Made by a program: the position numbers and the translations under genes
Assembly (NCBI GenBank): GCA_037442025.1
Contig: JBBIRB010000006.1
Location: 20,005-84,004 of the forward strand
Reading direction: 5' to 3'
DNA length: 64,000 nt
Origin: UBA2287 sp037442025
Lineage (GTDB): Bacteria; Bacteroidota; Bacteroidia; Bacteroidales; Tenuifilaceae
Notes under the pieces: generated by a model
The model's database searches: none
Told to the model about the DNA's origin: nothing
What the model saw: only the letters and a program-made list of their open reading frames with translations
Shown here: positions 18,674-24,838 of the stretch, one piece after another
Position numbering within the stretch: position 1 is the first letter of the stretch
Layout of the letters: each line of letters starts with the position of its first letter

Positions 18674-19699
18674 ATGAAGAAGGTTTTAGTAACCGGGGGT
18701 GCCGGTTTTATTGGGTCGCATACCGTTGTTGAACTTCAACTTGCAGGCTTCGAAGTGATAGTTGTCGACAATTTCTGCAACTCGGAGCGATTCATAATCG
18801 ACAGAATTGAAAGCATTAGCGGAGTGAGGCCTCAGGTTGTCGAGGCCGATTGCACCGATACACAGCAGTTGCTCAGTATTTTTGATAAGTACAAGAGCAT
18901 TAGTGCCGTAGCGCATTTTGCCGCCCACAAGGCGGTTGCCGAATCGATAAGCGTTCCCTTAAAGTATTACAGAAACAACCTCCTTTCAACCATTGCGCTG
19001 CTCGAAGCAATGCAGGCCAAGGGAATAAATTTGCTGGTGTTCTCCTCGTCGTGTACGGTTTATGGCGAATCTGCCCCGTCGCCAGTTACAGAGACTATGC
19101 CCATGCAGCCCACTACTTCGCCCTATGGCCGAACCAAGCAAATGTGCGAGGAAATAATTGCCGACACATCGAGGGGAAACAGCAGTTTCCGATGCATATC
19201 GCTTCGCTACTTCAATCCCATTGGGGCCCATCCGTCGGGGCTAATTGGAGAACTTCCACTGGGATCACCCAGTAACTTGGTGCCATTTCTCACTCAAACG
19301 GCAGCAGGAGTTAGAGATGAACTGAAAATTTTTGGTAACGACTACCCAACCGCCGACGGCACAGCAGTACGCGATTATATTGATGTTGTGGATCTGGCTC
19401 AGGCACATGTAATGGCTGTTGAACGATTGGTTGCTAAAAAAACAACCGATAAAGTTGAGGCCTTTAATTTGGGAACGGGCAAGGGTGCCTCGGTGCTCGA
19501 TGTGGTAAATACCTTCGAGAGGGTTAACGGAGTGAATGTAAAGTGGTCGTTTGCTCCCCGCAGGCAGGGCGATGTGCCCCTGGTTTACGGAAGTTCCAGT
19601 AAAGCTAATAGCGTTTTAGGCTGGCATGCCCAAACCGAGCTTTCCGAATCACTGCGAAACGCCTGGAATTGGGAGAAAAAACATAGAGGAATATTTTAA
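18674..19699 (+). CDS. galE: UDP-glucose 4-epimerase
   Basis: Short-chain NAD-dependent epimerase interconverting UDP-glucose and UDP-galactose. 341 aa. The N-terminal Rossmann motif is GGAGFIGSHT, with AHFAAHKAVAES, a catalytic Ser in VFSSSCTVYG, YGRTKQMCEEI (YxxxK), and RYFNPIGAHPSGLIGE characteristic of GalE. The C-terminal DYIDVVDLAQAHV and FNLGTGKGASVLDV support the call. Follows radA by 5 bases and precedes rfbB by 10, so it probably serves surface glycan precursor supply. Confidence 0.95.
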   Translation: MKKVLVTGGAGFIGSHTVVELQLAGFEVIVVDNFCNSERFIIDRIESISGVRPQVVEADCTDTQQLLSIFDKYKSISAVAHFAAHKAVAESISVPLKYYRNNLLSTIALLEAMQAKGINLLVFSSSCTVYGESAPSPVTETMPMQPTTSPYGRTKQMCEEIIADTSRGNSSFRCISLRYFNPIGAHPSGLIGELPLGSPSNLVPFLTQTAAGVRDELKIFGNDYPTADGTAVRDYIDVVDLAQAHVMAVERLVAKKTTDKVEAFNLGTGKGASVLDVVNTFERVNGVNVKWSFAPRRQGDVPLVYGSSSKANSVLGWHAQTELSESLRNAWNWEKKHRGIF

Positions 19700-19709
19700 C
19701 GATTTAAAT

Positions 19710-20765
19710 ATGAAAAGAACAATTTTAATAACTGGTGGTGCAGGATTTATTGGTTCGCACGTTGTGCGCAGGTTTGTGAAAAACTACCCCAACTACAATA
19801 TTGTGAACGTGGATTGCCTCACTTACGCTGGAAATTTAGAGAACCTGAAGGATGTTGAGTTGGCACCTAACTATCGATTCGTGAGAGCCGATATAATTAG
19901 CAGAGAGGCCATGGAGCAACTTTTTGCTGAGGTTAACCCCGATGGTGTAATTCATCTGGCAGCCGAGTCGCATGTGGACCGCTCCATTCTCGATCCGCTT
20001 TTGTTCATTAAAACTAACATTGAAGGCACCGTGAACCTTCTGAATGCTGCACGCAAGCAGTGGGGAGCAAACCTCGTAGGGAAGCGATTTTACCACATTT
20101 CAACTGATGAGGTATACGGAAGTTTGGGCTACGAAGGGCTCTTCACCGAGCAAACCCCTTACGATCCGCGTAGTCCCTATTCTGCGTCGAAGGCCAGTTC
20201 CGACCATTTGGTAAGGGCCTACTATCACACCTACAAGTTGCCTATTGTTATTTCGAACTGCTCAAACAATTACGGGCCCAACCAATTCCCCGAGAAGCTT
20301 ATACCCCTTGCAATTAATAATATAAAGAACAGGAAGCCCATTCCCATTTATGGCAAAGGAGAAAATGTTCGCGATTGGCTTTATGTAGAGGATCACGCAT
20401 CGGCCATCGACACCATTTTCCACAGTGGAGAGCTAGGTGAAACCTATAATGTGGGGGGAAATAACGAGTGGAAAAATATCGATCTAATCCACTTGCTTTG
20501 CAAGGTGATGGATAAGACGCTTGGAAGGGGCGAGGGTGAATCGGCCAAGCTGATTACCTATGTTACCGACAGGGCCGGCCACGATCTGCGATATGCCATC
20601 GATTCGTCGAAAATTCAGGCAAAACTCGGATGGTTGCCTTCGGTCGATTTCCCAACAGGCCTCGAAAAAACGGTTAATTGGTACCTTGCCAATGAGAAGT
20701 GGCTTAACGATATAGTTACCGGGGACTATATGCTATTTTACGACAAGCAGTATGGTGGTAGATAG
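19710..20765 (+). CDS. rfbB: dTDP-glucose 4,6-dehydratase
   Basis: Second step of dTDP-rhamnose synthesis. The start is the ATG at 19710 (MKRTILITGGAGFIGSHVV); an upstream in-frame ATG would overlap galE. 351 aa. Motifs: GGAGFIGSH, HLAAESHVDRSI, ISTDEVYGSLG with the catalytic Asp-Glu, YSASKASSDHLVRAY, and NNYGPNQFPEKLIPL. No rfbA, rfbC or rfbD is nearby. The last 18 codons (from 20714) end DYMLFYDKQYGGR and differ sharply from a second 3' end at 21767-21818 that follows an almost identical 317-bp block. The tail present here may therefore have been acquired in the repeat event. Confidence 0.95.
   Translation: MKRTILITGGAGFIGSHVVRRFVKNYPNYNIVNVDCLTYAGNLENLKDVELAPNYRFVRADIISREAMEQLFAEVNPDGVIHLAAESHVDRSILDPLLFIKTNIEGTVNLLNAARKQWGANLVGKRFYHISTDEVYGSLGYEGLFTEQTPYDPRSPYSASKASSDHLVRAYYHTYKLPIVISNCSNNYGPNQFPEKLIPLAINNIKNRKPIPIYGKGENVRDWLYVEDHASAIDTIFHSGELGETYNVGGNNEWKNIDLIHLLCKVMDKTLGRGEGESAKLITYVTDRAGHDLRYAIDSSKIQAKLGWLPSVDFPTGLEKTVNWYLANEKWLNDIVTGDYMLFYDKQYGGR
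20397..20713 (+). repeat. Direct repeat copy 1 (inside rfbB)
   Basis: 317 bases of rfbB (from the GCATCGGCC codons to CGATAT) that recur at 21451-21766. Between the copies I count one substitution (A/T in CACAG/CACTG) and one missing G in a run of six. Identity stops abruptly at both ends. This near-perfect nucleotide identity indicates a recent event. Confidence 0.95.
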
Positions 20766-20936
20766 AAAATAATTATATTTATCAACGGTTTAATTTCACA
20801 AGCTGAGTTTTTAATAAATAAATTGGCAAACATGGAGAAAGAAAAAATTAAAAGTATACTACGATGAAATTCAAAAGAATTAAATAAAACAAAACCAGTA
20901 ATTGTATTCAAAGTGTTTAATATAAACTGAAAAACA

Positions 20937-21341
20937 ATGAAAAACCAATTACTATTTATTCCCTTTTTGACCTTTTTTTGGGGCTGCAATGGCGATACCC
21001 CAGAACCATGGTGCTACTCCTGTGATAATGAAACAGTAGTTGAGACTTGCTACGATGTTCACGCTAAGGTTGTTGCCTTCTGGCATGACCCAATTAATGG
21101 GCAGGAAACCACATACGGGTTAACCATACGTAAAGAGGATTTGATAATTGACGGCTACGTTATCGAGCCCGACAGCTGCCTTGTCCCCTGTCCGCCTCTT
21201 ACTGGAAATTTCAGGGAACTAGAGAGCCATGTTTCAATTTCCTACCGATTAAAAAGCTGCGAACCTTACCTGACAAGACCGGACGTTAGGTGGTTGGTTT
21301 ACGGGCGCAAAATTGAGATTATAAGCATTAGGCTTTACTAA
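20937..21341 (+). CDS. Small cysteine-rich lipoprotein, unknown
   Basis: 134 aa. A lipoprotein signal (MKNQLLFIPFLTFFWGC) places a lipidated Cys at residue 17. The mature part has about ten further cysteines, several in CxxC or CxxxC spacing (CYSC, LVPCPP), which suggests disulfides or a metal site. I recognise no family. The gene lies between the two copies of the 317-bp rfbB repeat. It is preceded by 170 very AT-rich bases, unlike its neighbours, which fits imported DNA. Confidence 0.65.
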   Translation: MKNQLLFIPFLTFFWGCNGDTPEPWCYSCDNETVVETCYDVHAKVVAFWHDPINGQETTYGLTIRKEDLIIDGYVIEPDSCLVPCPPLTGNFRELESHVSISYRLKSCEPYLTRPDVRWLVYGRKIEIISIRLY

Positions 21342-21360
21342 CCAATTAATTATTAGAACT

Positions 21361-21540
21361 ATGAAAAAAATTATTTGTTTACTAATTGCTCTGATTGGGC
21401 ATTTACCAATCGGTCTTTACGCCCAGAGAACATGCGGGTCAGATTTAAATGCATCGGCCATCGACACCATTTTCCACTGTGGAGAGCTAGGTGAAACCTA
21501 TAATGTGGGGGAAATAACGAGTGGAAAAATATCGATCTAA
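21361..21540 (+). pseudogene. 5' stump of a secreted-protein gene fused to rfbB fragment
   Basis: An ATG at 21361 opens a 59-codon frame. Residues 1-21 are a good Sec signal peptide ending GLYAQ, followed by RTCGSDLN. At 21451 the frame runs into the copied rfbB block (ASAIDTIFH), initially in the rfbB frame, until the one-base deletion shifts it to a stop at 21538-21540. The original gene is therefore truncated after about 30 codons. The AQRTCG start after a signal peptide resembles secreted M43-type metallopeptidases of this phylum; that is a weak inference from a few residues. Confidence 0.6.
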
Positions 21541-21766
21541 TCCACTTGCTTTGCAAGGTGATGGATAAGACGCTTGGAAGGGGCGAGGGTGAATCGGCCA
21601 AGCTGATTACCTATGTTACCGACAGGGCCGGCCACGATCTGCGATATGCCATCGATTCGTCGAAAATTCAGGCAAAACTCGGATGGTTGCCTTCGGTCGA
21701 TTTCCCAACAGGCCTCGAAAAAACGGTTAATTGGTACCTTGCCAATGAGAAGTGGCTTAACGATAT
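21451..21766 (+). repeat. Direct repeat copy 2 (rfbB fragment)
   Basis: 316 bases, the partner of 20397-20713. The spacing between copies is 737 bases, which hold the divergent rfbB tail, a lipoprotein gene and a truncated secreted-protein gene. Recombination between the copies would delete about 1.05 kb and restore a single rfbB with the second tail. Confidence 0.95.
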
Positions 21767-21818
21767 TGTTTCGGGCGACTACACAAAATATTATGATCAA
21801 CAGTACGGCAAACGTTAA
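21451..21818 (+). pseudogene. 3' fragment of rfbB (second copy)
   Basis: Second copy of the last third of rfbB. Bases 21451-21766 are almost identical to 20397-20713. The remaining 52 bases diverge but still encode a family-like end (SGDYTKYYDQQYGKR). A single-G deletion near 21512 breaks the frame, and no start codon or upstream half is present, so it cannot give an active dehydratase. The divergent tail may be the original end of rfbB (inference). Confidence 0.85.
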
Positions 21819-21895
21819 ACTGCAAAATGTGCCATCAAGTCATTTATCTCAATAAAAAAGCTATATTGCATTAGTTTTTTAAAACCTATTAACTT

Positions 21896-22336
21896 ATGAG
21901 AAAACTATTTATTGTTTCATTGCTAGTTCTTTTTGGAGCAGCATCGTATGGTCAGGACGAAAATAAAGTAGCTGGTGTTTGGTTAACACAGGATGGCGAC
22001 AGCAAGGTCACCATTTCCAAGGATGCCAAAGGAAAGTTCCATGGTGAAATCACATGGCTCAAGGAGCCATTGAAAAATGGCAAGCCCAAGGTTGACGACA
22101 AGAACCCTGACACAAAACTGCAAAACCGACCCATAATGGGGTTACGCTTACTCGATGGATTCGTTTTTAAGAAATCGAACAATGAGTGGGAAAGCGGCAC
22201 CATATACGACCCCAAGAGCGGAAAAACCTACAAGTGCATCATGTGGTTCGATGACGACCCAAACGTATTATCGGTTAAGGGGTACATTGGCTTCTCGCTT
22301 ATTGGCCGCGAGGTTAAGTGGACACGATCTAAGTAA
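21896..22336 (+). CDS. DUF2147 exported protein
   Basis: 146 aa with an N-terminal signal peptide (MRKLFIVSLLVLFGAASYGQ, cleavage after about residue 19). The mature domain is DUF2147: GVWLTQDGDSKVTISKDAKG, then IMGLRLLDGFVFKK, GTIYDPKSGKTYKC and LSVKGYIGFSLIGREVKWTR. This is a lipocalin-like small beta protein family of unknown role, periplasmic by signal. It precedes comF by 9 bases. Confidence 0.92.
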   Translation: MRKLFIVSLLVLFGAASYGQDENKVAGVWLTQDGDSKVTISKDAKGKFHGEITWLKEPLKNGKPKVDDKNPDTKLQNRPIMGLRLLDGFVFKKSNNEWESGTIYDPKSGKTYKCIMWFDDDPNVLSVKGYIGFSLIGREVKWTRSK

Positions 22337-22345
22337 AAAGCCAAT

Positions 22346-23044
22346 ATGCTGAAGAAAGCTTTTCTGGGCTTCTTCAATTTGTTTTACCCAAACATTTGTC
22401 ATGTTTGCGGGATTGACCTTGTAACAGGGGAAGCCGTTGTATGCACCAGCTGCCAATACAAGCTTCCCCTTACCCGTTACTGGAAGCAACCCGACAATCC
22501 GGTAGCCCAAACCTTCTGGGGTCGGGTTAATATTAACCATGCATGTGCCTACTTTTTCTTTGCCAAGGGGAGCCACTACAGGCCCTTGCTGCATAAACTC
22601 AAATACAGCGGTAAACCCGAAATAGGCGTGCACTTGGGCCGAGAGTTTGGGCAATTACTTACTAAAGAATCCGAGCACTATTCCGATATTAAATATGTGG
22701 TTCCTGTGCCGCTGCACCCCAAAAAGCAGCGGATACGAGGCTATAATCAGGCCGAAATGATTGCCAGGGGAATGGCCCATGGAATGGGAACACAGGTTTC
22801 AACCCAACACCTGCTTCGCAGCGAATTTACAGAAACCCAAACCCGTAAAACCCGCGCCGAAAGGGTACTTAACGTATCTAGTGCCTTTAAACTTGCTAAT
22901 GCGAAGGAACTGGAAGGAACGCATTTGCTTCTGGTTGACGATGTAATAACTACGGGAGCAACCCTTGAGGCCTGTGCTCAAAAACTTCTCGAAGTTCCCA
23001 ATTGTAAAGTGAGCATTGCTGCGTTGGCCTTTGCAAGTAAATAG
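22346..23044 (+). CDS. ComF family phosphoribosyltransferase-like protein
   Basis: 232 aa. The N-terminal zinc-ribbon (NICHVCGIDLVTGEAVVCTSC; CxxC...CxxC, about residues 18-37) and a type I PRTase domain ending in the PRPP loop LLLVDDVITTGATLEAC are the ComF/GntX hallmarks. KYVVPVPLHPKKQRIRGYNQAE is the family signature before it. ComF proteins act in DNA uptake in competent bacteria; in Bacteroidota the role is less certain. Downstream is a strong terminator at 23071-23102. Confidence 0.93.
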   Translation: MLKKAFLGFFNLFYPNICHVCGIDLVTGEAVVCTSCQYKLPLTRYWKQPDNPVAQTFWGRVNINHACAYFFFAKGSHYRPLLHKLKYSGKPEIGVHLGREFGQLLTKESEHYSDIKYVVPVPLHPKKQRIRGYNQAEMIARGMAHGMGTQVSTQHLLRSEFTETQTRKTRAERVLNVSSAFKLANAKELEGTHLLLVDDVITTGATLEACAQKLLEVPNCKVSIAALAFASK

Positions 23045-23070
23045 AAACTTTTTGTTTTAATACAAACAAA

Positions 23071-23102
23071 AAAGCACTTGCCATTTTTTGCAAGTGCTTT
23101 TT
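23071..23102. terminator. Bidirectional hairpin terminator between comF and tRNA
   Basis: The stem AAAGCACTTGC pairs with GCAAGTGCTTT around a T-rich loop and has A runs on the left and T runs on the right. It can serve both the plus-strand comF and the minus-strand tRNA gene, which ends at 23107. Confidence 0.85.
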
Positions 23103-23106
23103 AAAG

Positions 23107-23180
23107 TGGGCCCACTTGGGCTTGAACCAAGGACCCCCTGATTATGAGTCAGGTGCTCTAACCAGCTGAGCTATGGGCCC
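23107..23180 (-). tRNA. tRNA with CAU anticodon, probably tRNA-Ile2
   Basis: Complete cloverleaf on the minus strand. Acceptor GGGCCCA pairs with TGGGCCC, the D arm is GCTCAGCTGGTTAGAGC, the anticodon arm is CCTGA-CTCATAA-TCAGG with anticodon CAT, and the T arm CTTGG-TTCAAGC-CCAAG is normal. The CCA end is not encoded (A then CTT). C4-G69, C5-G68, C6-G67 and U29-A41 are the identity pairs read by TilS in E. coli, which favours the lysidine-modified isoleucine tRNA over elongator Met. Initiator tRNA is excluded because the anticodon stem lacks three G-C pairs and position 1-72 is paired. Confidence 0.9.
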
Positions 23181-23213
23181 CAAAAAAAGTCCGAAGGCTT
23201 TTTTATTGGACTG

Positions 23214-23245
23214 CAAAACTACATATTTGCATTGGAATTATCAAA
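23214..23245 (-). promoter_or_regulatory. Bacteroidota-type promoter for the tRNA
   Basis: On the minus strand TTTG (23242-23245), a 20-base spacer and TAGTTTTG (23214-23221) reproduce the -33 TTTG / -7 TAnnTTTG consensus of Bacteroidota primary sigma factor exactly. The -7 element is 34 bases from the tRNA 5' end. Confidence 0.8.
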
Positions 23246-23264
23246 CGGTTAATGTTACTTTTTT

Positions 23265-23921
23265 ATGTCGAAACCCATTTTTAAGCCATTCGGCTCAAGC
23301 AATATTCGCAATATTATTTTCGATTTGGGCGGAGTTATTATAAATCTGAGTTACCAAAAAACCATCGATGAGTTTGTGAAGTTGGGCTATACCAACTTTC
23401 ACCAACTTTTTACGCAGGCTCAACAAATCGATCTGTTCGATGGGCTTGAGAAGGGCCTGATTGCTCCCAACGAATTCCGAAGCCAACTGCGAAAACTGAG
23501 CGCTCAAAGTGTTTCCGACCAGCAAATTGATTTTGCTTGGAACGCCATGCTGCTCGACTTTCCTCAACACAGGCTAAACCTTTTAAGCCAAGTGAAACAG
23601 CATTACCGCATCTTTCTGCTAAGTAATACAAACGCCATACATTTTGAGGCATACAACCTATTGCTCAGAGAGAATTTCGGGATCAACAATCTTTCGGGCT
23701 ACTTTCAAAGGGAGTATTACTCTCATTTAGTTAAAATGCGAAAGCCCGATGCCGAAGTTTTTGAGCATATTCTTTCTGAAAACGACCTTATAGCCAATGA
23801 AACACTTTTCATCGACGATTCGATTCAGCATGTAGAGGGAGCCAAAAAATTGGGTATATTAGCCTACCATTTAAACATACCTCAGGGAGAGGCCATTGAA
23901 AAACTCTTCGAAATAGTTTAG
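23265..23921 (+). CDS. HAD-family hydrolase (HAD-IA type)
   Basis: 218 aa. Motif I is IIFDLGGVIINL (nucleophile Asp20, with Gly instead of the second Asp, as in many haloacid dehalogenase/epoxide-hydrolase-type HADs). Motif II is FLLSNTN, motif III the Lys in KMRKPD, motif IV LFIDDSIQHVEGA. A helical cap lies between motifs I and II. Likely a phosphatase of a small phosphorylated metabolite; substrate unknown. It ends 2 bases before the ATP-cone nuclease gene, so the two are probably co-transcribed. Confidence 0.9.
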   Translation: MSKPIFKPFGSSNIRNIIFDLGGVIINLSYQKTIDEFVKLGYTNFHQLFTQAQQIDLFDGLEKGLIAPNEFRSQLRKLSAQSVSDQQIDFAWNAMLLDFPQHRLNLLSQVKQHYRIFLLSNTNAIHFEAYNLLLRENFGINNLSGYFQREYYSHLVKMRKPDAEVFEHILSENDLIANETLFIDDSIQHVEGAKKLGILAYHLNIPQGEAIEKLFEIV

Positions 23922-23923
23922 GC

Positions 23924-24763
23924 ATGAACTCGAAAATTATTGTAAAAAAAGCATCGGGCGAACTTCAGCCATTTAACCAGCAGAAATTGGAGGATTCGTT
24001 GCTTCGGGCTGGGGCTTCCGATTTGGAAGTGGACGATGTGGTTAGCGGCATTTTAGCTTGGCTTAGCAGCGGTGTTACCACCAAAATGATTTACCAAAAG
24101 GCTTTTCAGCTGCTTCGAAATCAACGCCGAAGCCTAGCGGCCCGCTACAGTTTAAAAAAAGCGTTAATGGATCTTGGTCCTACTGGTTACCCGTTTGAGC
24201 ATTTTGTCGGTCAAATTTTTAAAGCCCGTGGCTTTAGTGTTGAAGTGGGAGTGGTAGTGGAGGGTTGCTGCGTTCAGCACGAGATGGATGTTATTGCCAC
24301 CAACGGAAACTTGCAGTGCCTAGTTGAATGCAAGTTTCACAACGGTCCCGGTAAGGTTTCGAATGTGCAAACGCCACTGTATGTTCGTTCGAGAGTTGAC
24401 GATATTGTTAAAAAGCGTAGGGAAACCCCAGGATTTTCGGATATGAATTTTGAGGGTTGGATTTTTACCAACACCCGCTTTACTACCGATGCGCAGGACT
24501 ATGGAAAATGCGCCAATTTGCATTTGACAAGTTGGGACCTTCCCTTAGGTAACAGTTTGAAAGAGATAATTGAACGCGAACGGTTCTTCCCTATAACGGT
24601 GCTAACAACACTTACCAAGGGCGAAATTCAAACCCTGCTCGACCAGGGGGCGGTTCTGTGCAGGCAACTCATTCAGAACCCCGAATATTTATTGAGTTTG
24701 AACCTGACTTCTGCCAAAAGCAAAAAAGTAGCTCAGGAGTTAGAAGAGATTTGTGGAAATTAG
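23924..24763 (+). CDS. ATP-cone domain fused to Mrr-like restriction endonuclease
   Basis: 279 aa. Residues 4-80 form an ATP-cone (IIVKKASGELQPFNQQKLEDS, later QKAFQLL and AARYSLKKAL), the nucleotide-sensing module of NrdR and class I ribonucleotide reductases. Residues 88-200 read as a PD-(D/E)xK nuclease of the Mrr_cat type: FEHFVGQIFKARGF, then EMD (Asp122) and VECK (Glu135, Lys137). The C-terminal 50 residues are helical and may be a helix-hairpin-helix-like element. No methyltransferase gene is nearby, so it is not a standard restriction system. Role unknown; nucleotide-dependent DNA cleavage is an inference from architecture. Follows a HAD gene by 2 bases. Confidence 0.85.
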   Translation: MNSKIIVKKASGELQPFNQQKLEDSLLRAGASDLEVDDVVSGILAWLSSGVTTKMIYQKAFQLLRNQRRSLAARYSLKKALMDLGPTGYPFEHFVGQIFKARGFSVEVGVVVEGCCVQHEMDVIATNGNLQCLVECKFHNGPGKVSNVQTPLYVRSRVDDIVKKRRETPGFSDMNFEGWIFTNTRFTTDAQDYGKCANLHLTSWDLPLGNSLKEIIERERFFPITVLTTLTKGEIQTLLDQGAVLCRQLIQNPEYLLSLNLTSAKSKKVAQELEEICGN

Positions 24764-24780
24764 CAGGGCAAAGGTTTTTG

Positions 24781-24825
24781 TAATGACAAGGGCTCGAAAA
24801 TTTACAATTCGAGCCCTTGTCATTA
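24781..24825. terminator. Perfect 18-bp hairpin between convergent genes
   Basis: TAATGACAAGGGCTCGAA and its exact reverse complement flank a 9-base loop. The hairpin lies between the stops of the nuclease gene (24763) and the DUF3857 gene (24839) and is followed by T-containing sequence on both strands, so it probably terminates both. Confidence 0.85.
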
Positions 24826-24838
24826 TTCCTTAAAAACC

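Noticed and set aside
21546..21818. Independent 90-aa epimerase gene
   Set aside because: It is the shifted end of the rfbB repeat. Its ATG is an internal Met of rfbB, and no N-terminal nucleotide-binding half exists.
23107..23180. Initiator tRNA-Met
   Set aside because: The anticodon stem is CCTGA/TCAGG without three consecutive G-C pairs, and the 1-72 pair is G-C. Initiator tRNA would have an unpaired or C-A first pair.
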